A stretch of DNA of 64,000 nucleotides from Superficieibacter sp. HKU1 (GTDB lineage Bacteria > Pseudomonadota > Gammaproteobacteria > Enterobacterales > Enterobacteriaceae), in assembly GCF_029319185.1 (NCBI RefSeq), contig NZ_CP119754.1, forward strand, positions 3,658,001 to 3,722,000. Reading direction: 5' to 3'. Positions 53,906 through 62,406 of the stretch are shown here, one piece after another. The position numbers were made by a program, and so were the translations under genes. The notes below the pieces were generated by a model, which saw nothing but the letters and a program-made list of their open reading frames with translations, did not search any database and was not told the DNA's origin. The stretch's first letter is position 1, and each line of letters begins with the position of its first letter.

Positions 53906-54091
53906 TGCAGCAAAGAGGATTTTATTGTCCGCAAGAATAATGAAAAACAAGAAAATCTCTCTGGCGGGCAAAACATTTTGTCCATAACGCAATATTATCG
54001 TAGTGCATGAATTAATGATGTATATGAACTAAACCTTCACCGGTTATTTCATTACTTGCCTTTACTCTTACCTGGAAATATTGAGGTTGAT

Positions 54092-54373
54092 ATGCAACAA
54101 GAAGCATTAGGTATGGTTGAAACAAAAGGTCTGGTCTCCGCCATTGAAGCTGCAGATACCATGGTTAAATCCGCAAACGTCATGCTCGTCGGATACGAAA
54201 AAATCGGCTCTGGCCTGGTTACCGTCATGGTCCGTGGCGATGTTGGTGCGGTAAAGGCAGCAACCGATGCAGGCTCTGCCGCAGCCACTAAAGTCGGTGA
54301 ACTGGTCTCCGTACATGTTATTCCACGCCCACATATCGAAGTGGAAAAAATCCTGCCGAAAGCTGTCAGTTAA
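54092..54373 (+). CDS. BMC-H shell protein, PduA/EutM-like
   Basis: The ATG at 54092 gives 93 residues, a single BMC domain: LGMVETKGLVSAIEAADTMVKSA, VRGDVGAVKAATDAG, and the pore-adjacent KVGELVSVHVIPRPH ending EKILP. Hexamers of this type tile the shell facets and pass small polar substrates. A longer in-frame start at 54056 does not fit the family. It leads the shell gene group. Confidence 0.95.
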   Translation: MQQEALGMVETKGLVSAIEAADTMVKSANVMLVGYEKIGSGLVTVMVRGDVGAVKAATDAGSAAATKVGELVSVHVIPRPHIEVEKILPKAVS

Positions 54374-54394
54374 TAAAAACTGAGGATACTGACC

Positions 54395-55180
54395 ATGAGA
54401 GATAATCTTGTTGAACAGATTATATCTGAAGTAATGAATAAGCAGACCGGCAGCACCACAAATAATAAAACCGCCGCCAGCATTACCGGTTGTGGTTTAA
54501 CAGAATTTGTCGGCACCGCCCTCGGTCATACTATTGGGCTGGTGATTGCCAACGTCGATCATCAATTACATGAAGTGATGAATATCGACAAGAAATATCG
54601 CTCAATCGGTATTCTTGGTGCCCGTACGGGCGCTGGCCCGCATATTTTTGCCGCAGACGAAGCGATCAAAGCGACCAATAGCGAGATCCTCGCCATCGAG
54701 CTTGCCCGCGACACCGAAGGCGGCGGCGGACACGGATGTATGATCGTGTTCGGCGCTGCTGATGTCTCTGATGTTCGCCGTGCTATTGAAGTCGCCTTAG
54801 CGGAAATAGAACGGACAATGGGTGACGTCTACGGCTCACCGGCGGGGCATCTGGAGTTTCAGTACACCGCCCGCGCCAGCTATGCGCTGAACAAAGCTTT
54901 CGATGCCCCGCTGGGTAAAGCGTTCGGGATGACCTGCGCCTGTCCGGCCGCAATTGGTATCGTCGTTGCGGATGCGGCAGCGAAAGCCGCAGTGGTTGAT
55001 CCGGTCGGCTATGCCAGTCCTGGTAAAGGTACCAGCTTCAGCAATGAAGTGATCTTTACCTTCGCAGGCGATTCCGGCGCGGTGCGCCAGGCCGTGATTG
55101 CGGCAAGAGAGGTCGGGTTGCAACTTCTGTCTACCTTAGATCCTGCGCCGATTAAATCGACGACCACGCCCTATATTTGA
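54395..55180 (+). CDS. Tandem-domain BMC-T shell protein, PduB-like
   Basis: This 261-residue protein has two BMC domains (about 45-140 and 150-250) in the PduB permutation: GCGLTEFVGTALGHTIGLVIANVD, GARTGAGPHIFAADEA, then FGMTCACPAAIGIVVADAA. Trimers of this type have gated large pores that may pass cofactors. The N-terminal 20 residues (DNLVEQIISEVMNKQ) form a helix like the PduB segment that links shell to core enzymes. Confidence 0.95.
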   Translation: MRDNLVEQIISEVMNKQTGSTTNNKTAASITGCGLTEFVGTALGHTIGLVIANVDHQLHEVMNIDKKYRSIGILGARTGAGPHIFAADEAIKATNSEILAIELARDTEGGGGHGCMIVFGAADVSDVRRAIEVALAEIERTMGDVYGSPAGHLEFQYTARASYALNKAFDAPLGKAFGMTCACPAAIGIVVADAAAKAAVVDPVGYASPGKGTSFSNEVIFTFAGDSGAVRQAVIAAREVGLQLLSTLDPAPIKSTTTPYI

Positions 55181-55228
55181 GGCGTGTTGCCCTGCGCCTG
55201 ACGCGATGTGAAGTAAGGAATAAATTGC

Positions 55229-56737
55229 ATGAACGACATTGAAATTACTCAGGCTGTCTCTCGCGTACTGAGTAAATACACGAAAACCACGCCAGAGACC
55301 GTCACCAGCAGCGCGTCGGCTCCGACAACTCCGCCCGACCGCGACAGTATTGAGGCGATTGTTGCCAGCGTGCTGGCCAGCCGTCAACACGGTGATGCCG
55401 GTACGTCATCGGATACGGGCGATGGCGCATTTGCCACGATGGACGAGGCGATTGCCGCTGCCAGACAGGCACAAATCCAGTACCGCCACTGCACCATGCA
55501 GGATCGGGCTAACTTTATTGACGGCATCCGCGCTGTTTTCCTGCAGGACGATGTATTGCAGACGATATCGCGCATGGCGGTAGACGAAACCGGAATGGGT
55601 AATTATGCCGATAAACTGGTGAAAAACCGGGTTGCCGCGCAAAAAACACCGGGAATTGAAGACCTGGCAACCTGTGCGCAGAGCGGCGATAACGGCCTGA
55701 CGTTAACGGAATATTCAGCTTTTGGTGTGATCGGCTCCATTACGCCAACGACGAATCCGACGGAAACCATTATCAATAATTCCATCGGTATGCTGGCAGC
55801 AGGCAACACGGTCATTTTCAGTCCCCATCCGCGCTCGCGCAACGTTTCTCTGCACTGCGTAGCGCTGATCAATCAGCGGCTGGCACAGCTCGGTGCCCCG
55901 GCCAACCTGGTGGTCACGGTGAGCAAACCGTCGATCGAAAACACCACGGCGTTAATCAACGATCCTCGTGTTAATATGCTGGTTGCCACCGGCGGTCCGG
56001 CAATCGTCAAAACGGTGATGTCGTCAGGCAAAAAGGCCGTTGGCGCAGGGGCAGGTAATCCGCCCGCCGTGGTGGATGAAACGGCAAATATTGAGAAAGC
56101 GGCCAGAGATATTATTAACGGCTGTAGTTTTGACAATAACCTGCCGTGCGTCGCTGAAAAAGAGGTCATCGTCGTTAATGAAGTGGCGGATTATCTCATC
56201 CACTGCATGAAGAAAAGTGGCGCACTCTTGCTGTGCGACAAGCAGCATATCCAGCAATTACAGTCGCTGGTCCTGAACGAAAAAGGCACCGGGCCGAATA
56301 CCGCTTTCGTCGGCAAAGATGCCCGCTACATCCTGCAGAAAATCGGTATTGATGCGCCGGAAGAGGTGAAAGTTATCCTGATCGAGACAGAACGCGATCA
56401 TCCTTTCGTGGTGCATGAATTAATGATGCCGATTCTCCCGGTGGTTCGGGTTGAGAACGTCGATGAAGCCATCGATCTGGCGGTCAAAGTGGAGCATGGC
56501 AATCGCCACACCGCCATGATGCATTCAACCAACGTCGAAAAACTCACCCGCATGGCGCGCCTGATCCAGACCACTATTTTTGTCAAAAACGGTCCGTCCT
56601 ATGCCGGGATTGGCGTTAGCGGCGAAGGACATGCCACGTTCACTATCGCCGGGCCGACCGGTGAAGGGCTCACCTCGGCACGCACCTTCGCCAGACACCG
56701 CCGCTGCGTCATGGTGGAAGCGTTAAATATTCGCTGA
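55229..56737 (+). CDS. CoA-acylating aldehyde dehydrogenase, PduP-like
   Basis: This is a 502-residue aldehyde dehydrogenase of the PduP/EutE group that oxidises propionaldehyde to propionyl-CoA with NAD+. The catalytic cysteine is in SFDNNLPCVAEKE. GNPPAVVDETA and TPTTNPTETIINNS are cofactor and substrate segments. The first 18 residues (DIEITQAVSRVLSKYT) plus a Thr/Ser/Pro linker are a typical encapsulation peptide. The next gene, a shell protein, starts 24 bases later. Confidence 0.95.
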   Translation: MNDIEITQAVSRVLSKYTKTTPETVTSSASAPTTPPDRDSIEAIVASVLASRQHGDAGTSSDTGDGAFATMDEAIAAARQAQIQYRHCTMQDRANFIDGIRAVFLQDDVLQTISRMAVDETGMGNYADKLVKNRVAAQKTPGIEDLATCAQSGDNGLTLTEYSAFGVIGSITPTTNPTETIINNSIGMLAAGNTVIFSPHPRSRNVSLHCVALINQRLAQLGAPANLVVTVSKPSIENTTALINDPRVNMLVATGGPAIVKTVMSSGKKAVGAGAGNPPAVVDETANIEKAARDIINGCSFDNNLPCVAEKEVIVVNEVADYLIHCMKKSGALLLCDKQHIQQLQSLVLNEKGTGPNTAFVGKDARYILQKIGIDAPEEVKVILIETERDHPFVVHELMMPILPVVRVENVDEAIDLAVKVEHGNRHTAMMHSTNVEKLTRMARLIQTTIFVKNGPSYAGIGVSGEGHATFTIAGPTGEGLTSARTFARHRRCVMVEALNIR

Positions 56738-56761
56738 CGTCAGCGGAACGGGTAACCAAAG

Positions 56762-57061
56762 ATGAAAACACGCATTATCAATGCTCCAACCCCGGAAACG
56801 CTGGCCATGCTGAAACGGCGGATGCCTTCGGAGTCCCGTAACCGGCTGGACAGGTTTCGCATCGATGCCATCGGGTTGATTATGCTGCCCGTTCCCGATC
56901 TCTACTTTTTCGCCGATCGGGCCAGTAAAAGCGCCAACGTTGCGGTGTCGGAAATCTTTGGTAGCTGTCCGCAGCATATTACGACCCTGGCAATATTTGG
57001 TGAAGTCGCCGCAGTCAACGAAGCAATACGCATTATTGAGGATGACAGCAATATATTCTAA
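56762..57061 (+). CDS. grpU: GrpU-like divergent BMC shell protein
   Basis: This 99-residue protein is only weakly BMC-like (RFRIDAIGLIMLPVPDLYFFADRASKSANVAV). It has one cysteine, C69, in GSCPQH. GrpU shell proteins of glycyl-radical propanediol compartments are divergent in this way and bind an iron-sulfur cluster in the hexamer pore. The gene lies directly before the glycyl radical enzyme, as expected for a Grp locus. The name is by resemblance; an alignment is still needed. Confidence 0.7.
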   Translation: MKTRIINAPTPETLAMLKRRMPSESRNRLDRFRIDAIGLIMLPVPDLYFFADRASKSANVAVSEIFGSCPQHITTLAIFGEVAAVNEAIRIIEDDSNIF

Positions 57062-57174
57062 GAGTGTCTGTTAATAATCCAAAGTTGTAATAGCAGAGTT
57101 ATTAATAGTTCAGCACCAGATCGTCTCGTCATTTTGCGAACGTATTCCGGCACTGCCGTCAGGTAAAAAATTCC

Positions 57175-57196
57175 GGCGTGATAAACGCATCACGCC
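57175..57196 (+). promoter_or_regulatory. Leader hairpin before the glycyl radical enzyme
   Basis: GGCGTGAT and ATCACGCC are a perfect 8-base inverted repeat with a 6-base loop, 23 bases before the enzyme start codon and just before its GGGAG ribosome site. It may stabilise the enzyme mRNA or bind a regulator. Confidence 0.5.
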
Positions 57197-57219
57197 AATA
57201 TCATTTCGGGAGTTATTGT

Positions 57220-59763
57220 ATGTTAGAGAAAGGCTTTAATAATCCGACTGAACGTGTTGTAAGACTGAAAAACATGATCCTGCATGCTAAACCCTACGTA
57301 GAATCTGAGCGTGCAGTGCTGGCAACCGAAGCATATAAAGAGAATGAACATCTTCCTGCCATTATGCGCCGGGCAAAAGTGGTCGAGAAAATATTCAATG
57401 AACTGCCGGTGACGATCCGCCCGGATGAATTGATTGTTGGCGCGGTCACTATTAATCCGCGCTCAACTGAAATTTGCCCGGAGTTCTCCTATGATTGGGT
57501 AGAAAAAGAATTTGAGACGATGGAACATCGTATCGCTGACCCCTTCATTATTCCGAAAAAAACCGCAGAAGACCTGCATCAGGCATTTAAATACTGGCCG
57601 GGAAAAACGACCAGCTCGCTGGCCGCGTCCTATATGTCTGAGGCGACCAAAGAGAGCATGGGTAATGGCGTATTTACCGTCGGTAACTATTTTTACGGCG
57701 GTGTGGGTCACGTTAGCGTCGATTACGGTAAGATACTGAAAATCGGCTTTCGTGGCATTATTGATGAAGTGACCCGCGCGCTGGAAAATCTGGACCGCAG
57801 CGCGCCGGACTACATCAAGAAAGAGCAGTTTTATCATGCGGTGATCCTCAGTTATCAGGCGGCGATTACCTTTGCCCACCGCTACGCTCAGGAGGCAACC
57901 CGTCTGGCACGCGAAGAACGCGATCCGACCCGTCAACGCGAGCTGGAGCAGATTGCGAAAAACTGTACCCGCGTGCCGGAAAACGGTGCCACTACCTTCT
58001 GGGAAGCCTGTCAGACCTTCTGGTTTATTCAGAGCATGCTGCAAATTGAATCCAGCGGCCATTCTATTTCCCCCGGACGCTTCGACCAGTATATGTATCC
58101 TTACCTGGCGGCAGACAACGCCATCAGCCAGGAGTTCGCGCAGGAACTGGTGGACTGCTGCTGGATCAAACTCAATGATATCAACAAAACGCGTGACGAA
58201 GTCTCTGCTCAGGCTTTCGCAGGCTACGCCGTGTTCCAGAACCTGTGTGTAGGCGGCCAGACAGAAGATGGTCGTGATGCCACCAACCCACTGACCTATA
58301 TGTGCATGGAAGCGACGGCACATGTGCGTCTGCCTCAGCCCTCTTTCTCCATTCGTGTCTGGCAAGGCACGCCGGATGAGTTCCTGTTCCGCGCCTGTGA
58401 ACTGGTACGTCTCGGCCTCGGCGTCCCGGCCATGTATAACGACGAAGTGATTATTCCGGCGCTCCAGAACCGGGGCGTCTCGCTGCGGGACGCACGCGAC
58501 TACTGCATCATCGGTTGTGTCGAGCCGCAGGCTCCCCATCGTACTGAGGGATGGCACGATGCGGCATTCTTCAACGTGGCGAAGGTACTGGAAATCACGC
58601 TGAATAATGGACGCTCAGGCACGAAACAACTCGGCCCGGCCACCGGTGAACTGACGCAGTACGCCAGTCTCGATGACTTCTACCGCGCGTTTAAACAACA
58701 GATGGCGCACTTTGTTCATCAGCTGGTTGAAGCCTGTAACAGCGTGGATATCGCCCACGGAGAACGCTGTCCGCTGCCTTTCCTGTCTGCGATGGTGGAT
58801 GATTGTATCGGACGCGGGAAATCACTTCAGGAAGGGGGCGCGATCTATAACTTTACCGGCCCGCAGGCGTTTGGCATCGCTGATACCGGCGACTCGGTTT
58901 ATGCCATTCAGAAACAGGTTTTTGAAGACCGCAGATTGACGTTGCAGGAACTGAAAAGTGCGCTGGATGCCAACTTTGGCTATCCGACTGGAGGCAGCCC
59001 GCAGAGCGCCCCGGCGAAGTCTTCGCTGGGCGAGCAGGAAATTTATGCCATTGTGAAAGGGATTATTGAGCGTGATGGCTCGCTCGATCCGGCAACGATT
59101 AAAAACGAAGTCTACCGTCAGCTTTCCGGTACCAGCGCCGCACCGTCAGGCAAGCACTCACGTTTCGAAGAGATCCGCCATATTCTGGAGAATACGCCGT
59201 GTTTTGGTAACGATATCGATGAAGTGGATCTCGTCGCCCGCCAGTGTGCGCTGATTTACTGTCAGGAAGTGGAGAAATACACCAACCCACGTGGTGGACG
59301 CTTCCAGGCCGGGATCTATCCGGTTTCCGCAAACGTGCTGTTTGGCAAGGATGTCAGTGCGCTGCCGGATGGTCGTCTGGCGAAAGAGCCGTTGGCCGAT
59401 GGCGTTTCGCCTCGCCAGGGTAAGGATACCCAGGGTCCGACGGCTGCCGCCAACTCGGTTGCCAAACTGGATCACTTTATCGCCTCTAATGGCACGCTAT
59501 ACAACCAGAAGTTCCTGCCGTCTTCACTGGCAGGTGAGAAAGGTCTGCATCACTTCGGCGGGCTGGTACGTAACTATTTCGACAAGAAAGGGATGCACGT
59601 TCAGTTCAACGTTATCGATCGCAACACGCTACTGGAAGCGCAGAAAAATCCGCAGCAGCACCAGGATCTGGTGGTGCGCGTGGCGGGTTACAGCGCTCAG
59701 TTTGTAGTGCTGGCGAAAGAAGTTCAGGACGACATTATCAGCCGTACCGAACAGCAGTTCTGA
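57220..59763 (+). CDS. Glycyl radical diol dehydratase (B12-independent propanediol/glycerol dehydratase)
   Basis: With the ATG at 57220 the enzyme has 847 residues. The active-site residues fall at the same numbers as in Clostridium butyricum glycerol dehydratase: H164 (GHVSVD), S282 (GHSISPGR), C433 and E435 (GCVEPQ), and D447 (EGWHDAAFF). The radical glycine is G823 in RVAGYSA, 24 residues from the end as in that enzyme. These residues support dehydration of 1,2-propanediol to propionaldehyde and argue against choline lyase. The extra 60 residues sit in one block, about 587-647, with a low-complexity linker and amphipathic helices. No N-terminal encapsulation peptide is seen. Confidence 0.93.
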   Translation: MLEKGFNNPTERVVRLKNMILHAKPYVESERAVLATEAYKENEHLPAIMRRAKVVEKIFNELPVTIRPDELIVGAVTINPRSTEICPEFSYDWVEKEFETMEHRIADPFIIPKKTAEDLHQAFKYWPGKTTSSLAASYMSEATKESMGNGVFTVGNYFYGGVGHVSVDYGKILKIGFRGIIDEVTRALENLDRSAPDYIKKEQFYHAVILSYQAAITFAHRYAQEATRLAREERDPTRQRELEQIAKNCTRVPENGATTFWEACQTFWFIQSMLQIESSGHSISPGRFDQYMYPYLAADNAISQEFAQELVDCCWIKLNDINKTRDEVSAQAFAGYAVFQNLCVGGQTEDGRDATNPLTYMCMEATAHVRLPQPSFSIRVWQGTPDEFLFRACELVRLGLGVPAMYNDEVIIPALQNRGVSLRDARDYCIIGCVEPQAPHRTEGWHDAAFFNVAKVLEITLNNGRSGTKQLGPATGELTQYASLDDFYRAFKQQMAHFVHQLVEACNSVDIAHGERCPLPFLSAMVDDCIGRGKSLQEGGAIYNFTGPQAFGIADTGDSVYAIQKQVFEDRRLTLQELKSALDANFGYPTGGSPQSAPAKSSLGEQEIYAIVKGIIERDGSLDPATIKNEVYRQLSGTSAAPSGKHSRFEEIRHILENTPCFGNDIDEVDLVARQCALIYCQEVEKYTNPRGGRFQAGIYPVSANVLFGKDVSALPDGRLAKEPLADGVSPRQGKDTQGPTAAANSVAKLDHFIASNGTLYNQKFLPSSLAGEKGLHHFGGLVRNYFDKKGMHVQFNVIDRNTLLEAQKNPQQHQDLVVRVAGYSAQFVVLAKEVQDDIISRTEQQF

Positions 59764-59778
59764 TCAATCCTGCCCGGA

Positions 59779-59805
59779 GGCCATGGTTTTGCCATGGCCT
59801 TTTTT
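59779..59805 (+). terminator. Terminator between the dehydratase and its activase
   Basis: GGCCATGG and CCATGGCC form an 8-base stem followed by six T residues, 15 bases after the enzyme stop. It should lower activase expression relative to the enzyme. Confidence 0.85.
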
Positions 59806-59865
59806 AAAGCCGATTTTCGGCGGCTGCCCTGATGTTGCTACGCCGCCTTTATGACGAGTGATGTT

Positions 59866-60783
59866 ATGAATAGAGTCGAATACGATACGGAAGGCGTTTT
59901 ATTCAACATTCAGCGCTATTCCCTGCACGACGGTCCCGGCATTCGCACGATCCCTTTTTTTAAAGGATGTCCTCTGGCCTGCAAATGGTGCAGTAATCCG
60001 GAGTCGCAGCGCCCACAGCCTGAATTACTTTTTAAAAAGAACGACTGTATTCGCTGTGGAAAATGTATTGAGGTCTGTCCTCAAAATGCCCTCTCCCCGT
60101 CCAGTCCGTCTTTTGTCGATCGTGAACGTTGTGTGCAATGTGGTGAATGCACAAAGGTCTGCCCGACGCAGGCACTGGAAATGAAAGGCAAGCGCATGAC
60201 CGTTAATGAGGTTATTCGTGAACTGCAAAAAGAGGAGAGTCTGTTTCGCCGATCCGGTGGTGGCGTTACGCTATCCGGCGGAGAGCCGCTTGCGCAGCCT
60301 GAATTTGCCCGTGAATTGCTGAAAGCCTGTAAAGCAAAAGGCTGGCATACCGCCATTGAAACGACCGGATTGACCACCAAAGAGGTGGTAGAGGATGTTT
60401 TTCCGTGGATAGACCTGGCGTTAACGGATATCAAAGCGATTAACCCTGCGGTTCATCAACACAATACTGGCGTCAATAACAGCCAGATCCTGGAAAACCT
60501 TCTGCGCATCTCCTTTATTACCAAAGTCATTGTCCGCATTCCGCTGGTGCCGGGCGTTAACGATAATGAAGAAGAAATACGCAGCATCGCAGAGTTTGCC
60601 AAATTAATGTCTGGCGTCGATACCATTCATTTACTGCCTTATCATACATTTGGCGAAAATAAATATACGCTGTTAGGCAGAATTTATCCGATGGGCGACA
60701 CGCCGTCATTAGCTGAACATAATGTTGAACGTCTGAAAAAGCTTATTGAATCGATGGGTTTTCACTGCCACATTGGCGGCTAA
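59866..60783 (+). CDS. Glycyl radical enzyme activase (radical SAM)
   Basis: This 305-residue enzyme reductively cleaves SAM to place the glycyl radical on the preceding dehydratase. The radical SAM cluster cysteines are C35, C39 and C42 (KGCPLACKWC). Two ferredoxin-type clusters follow: C61/C64/C67/C71 and C89/C92/C95/C99. SGGEPLAQ is near residue 141. I prefer the ATG at 59866 (GAG upstream) to one 15 bases earlier. It lies after the terminator that follows the dehydratase. Confidence 0.94.
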   Translation: MNRVEYDTEGVLFNIQRYSLHDGPGIRTIPFFKGCPLACKWCSNPESQRPQPELLFKKNDCIRCGKCIEVCPQNALSPSSPSFVDRERCVQCGECTKVCPTQALEMKGKRMTVNEVIRELQKEESLFRRSGGGVTLSGGEPLAQPEFARELLKACKAKGWHTAIETTGLTTKEVVEDVFPWIDLALTDIKAINPAVHQHNTGVNNSQILENLLRISFITKVIVRIPLVPGVNDNEEEIRSIAEFAKLMSGVDTIHLLPYHTFGENKYTLLGRIYPMGDTPSLAEHNVERLKKLIESMGFHCHIGG

Positions 60784-60789
60784 GAATCT

Positions 60790-60811
60790 CCCGGAATAAT
60801 ATTATTCCGGG
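60790..60811. other. Perfect 22-base palindrome after the activase
   Basis: CCCGGAATAAT and ATTATTCCGGG form a perfect dyad, six bases past the activase stop. It has no T run on the plus strand, so it is more likely an mRNA-stabilising hairpin than a terminator for the activase. It could terminate minus-strand transcription, where a T-rich stretch follows only on the other side. Confidence 0.5.
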
Positions 60812-60888
60812 CAAAAATAAAAAAACATACATCTATTAAAAGCCCTCCTGAATCTTACTTACCCTATATATTAACGAGGTTATTATTA

Positions 60889-61791
60889 ATGAATGCTTTA
60901 GATATTTTAATTGCCTTTGGCGGCGGCATTTTTGGCGCAGCTATTGGCGCACTGGCGGCATTTGAATTTGTCGGATTACTGGTTATTGCCATGACCATCG
61001 CACAAATTACCACTGGCACAGCAACCCATTTCATCGACTTTCCTTTTGGGATGTTTGGTCCGCATACCGGAGGCTTCGCCGCCGGGGTCGCCGCGACCGC
61101 CTGGGCCGCGAAGCGGGGAAAACTGGCTTCAGGACGCGATATTACTGCCGGTCTTAGCGGACTGGGCGCGTATGACGTCCTGCTGGTCGGCGGTATTTTT
61201 GGCGCGCTGGGCTACGTTATTGCATGGGGACTGAATCAGTTTGCCCTCCCCTCGGGCAGCGCATGGACCGATACCGTCGCATTAACGGTCGTGATTTCTG
61301 GAATAATTACGCGTCTGGTATTCGGCAAAACGGGTCTGATGGGCAAACCCGATGCCGGTATTCGCCGCTGCTATCCCCCGCAGGATAAATGCTGGATGCC
61401 CTATCACAGCCGTATTCCTCAGCTGTCGGTGCTCGGTCTGGGAATGGGCTTGCTGGCCGGCTATCTGGGAATAAAATTTGGCGCGAACGGTGCATTACTG
61501 GCTTTCGGGATTTCCGCAACGTCGCTAATCTTTCTGCACTTTAATACTCAGGTTCCGGTCTCTCATCACATCGCGCTACCGGCAGCGCTCGCTGCCGTTG
61601 CCTCGCACAGTGTGCTATGGGCTGCGCTGACAGGTATTATCTGCGCTCTGATGGGAGAGCTGGTGTCGCGCCTGTTTCTGATCCACGGCGATACGCATAT
61701 CGATCCTCCGGCAATGACTATTGCCCTGATGACCAGCGTGATTAATATTCTCGCCATGATCGGTTTCTTCGCCATGGTGCCGCTGTTCTGA
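60889..61791 (+). CDS. Multi-span membrane protein of unknown function
   Basis: I do not recognise the family. The 300-residue protein has about eight or nine hydrophobic spans, starting at residue 4, with many glycine pairs (FGGGIFGAAIGALAAFEFVG). It has a conserved-looking loop THFIDFPFGMFGPHTGGF and a cytoplasmic or periplasmic segment with RRCYPPQDKCWMPYHSR. There is no MIP-channel NPA motif, so it is not a PduF-type facilitator. Its place at the end of the operon suggests uptake of the diol or export of products, but nothing in the sequence proves it. It ends in convergent terminators. Confidence 0.75.
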   Translation: MNALDILIAFGGGIFGAAIGALAAFEFVGLLVIAMTIAQITTGTATHFIDFPFGMFGPHTGGFAAGVAATAWAAKRGKLASGRDITAGLSGLGAYDVLLVGGIFGALGYVIAWGLNQFALPSGSAWTDTVALTVVISGIITRLVFGKTGLMGKPDAGIRRCYPPQDKCWMPYHSRIPQLSVLGLGMGLLAGYLGIKFGANGALLAFGISATSLIFLHFNTQVPVSHHIALPAALAAVASHSVLWAALTGIICALMGELVSRLFLIHGDTHIDPPAMTIALMTSVINILAMIGFFAMVPLF

Positions 61792-61798
61792 TGCCCGG

Positions 61799-61824
61799 GC
61801 CAGTGGCTATCCCACTGGCTTTCT
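61799..61824 (+). terminator. Plus-strand hairpin after the membrane protein
   Basis: GCCAGTGG and CCACTGGC form an 8-base stem with a 5-base loop, followed by a short T-rich tail, eight bases past the stop. Confidence 0.6.
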
Positions 61825-61833
61825 GGCCAACCG

Positions 61834-61857
61834 CAAAAAAAACCGCCCTCGGGCGGT
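61834..61857 (-). terminator. Minus-strand terminator of the tailed shell gene
   Basis: Read on the minus strand, ACCGCCC-GA-GGGCGGT is followed by eight T residues, 18 bases after the shell gene stop. Confidence 0.85.
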
Positions 61858-61874
61858 GTCCTGAAAGCGTCGAT

Positions 61875-62387
61875 TTAGCGCCGCGTATTCTTGACTCGCG
61901 GGCGCGCAGGCTGACTTTCTTTTTTGCCGTTATCCTCGTTAACGTTGGCGGTTATCTCTTCTTCAGCAGCAGAAATATGTTCTTGTTTTGTATCAGTCAT
62001 TTCTGCACAGGAAGAGGATCCCTCCGTTGCGTCCAGATTCCATACCGGAATGGTGTGTTGATGACCGTCAGACGCGACGGTGGAGTCCTGTGATTCCAGG
62101 CCGCAGGTTTCATCTGATTCCAGCATGTTTTGAATACCCGCTGCCGTGCGGGCGATGACTTTCCACGCAAACACGCTACCGATTTTACTGGCAGAGGCGA
62201 CACCCGCCGCGACGGCTGCATTAATCGCCCCCACTTCGCCTGTGAGCTTTACGGTAACTAATCCGCCGCCTTTACTTAATTCATATCCCATCAACTCAAC
62301 ATTGGCGGATTTCATGGCGGCATCAGCCGCTTCTACCGCCACCGCCAGACCGACGGTTTCAATTAAGCCTAAACTCTGCCCGGACAT
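61875..62387 (-). CDS. BMC-H shell protein with long charged C-terminal tail
   Basis: The ATG at 62387 has an AGGAG site and gives 170 residues. Residues about 5-88 are a BMC domain (LGLIETVGLAVAVEAADAAMKSANVE; LTGEVGAINAAVAAG; KIGSVFAWKVIARTA). The last 80 residues have low complexity: an acidic stretch with two cysteines (TCGLES, SSSCAE), then a basic end (ARPRVKNTRR). The tail may reach into or out of the shell and recruit a partner. The gene follows the SAM synthetase gene by 19 bases, opposite in strand to the main operon. Confidence 0.9.
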   Translation of the reverse strand: MSGQSLGLIETVGLAVAVEAADAAMKSANVELMGYELSKGGGLVTVKLTGEVGAINAAVAAGVASASKIGSVFAWKVIARTAAGIQNMLESDETCGLESQDSTVASDGHQHTIPVWNLDATEGSSSCAEMTDTKQEHISAAEEEITANVNEDNGKKESQPARPRVKNTRR

Positions 62388-62406
62388 ACTTTTCTCCTGT
62401 GATACC

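Noticed and set aside
57463..58557. Long minus-strand open frame opposite the diol dehydratase
   Set aside because: It is the antisense shadow of a well-supported enzyme with intact active site; no ribosome site or family match.
57220..59763. Choline trimethylamine-lyase (CutC)
   Set aside because: The GCVEPQ motif is shared, but the residues after it (EGWHDAAFF, D447) and H164/S282 follow the glycerol/propanediol dehydratase pattern, and the locus has PduL, PduP and GrpU-like genes.
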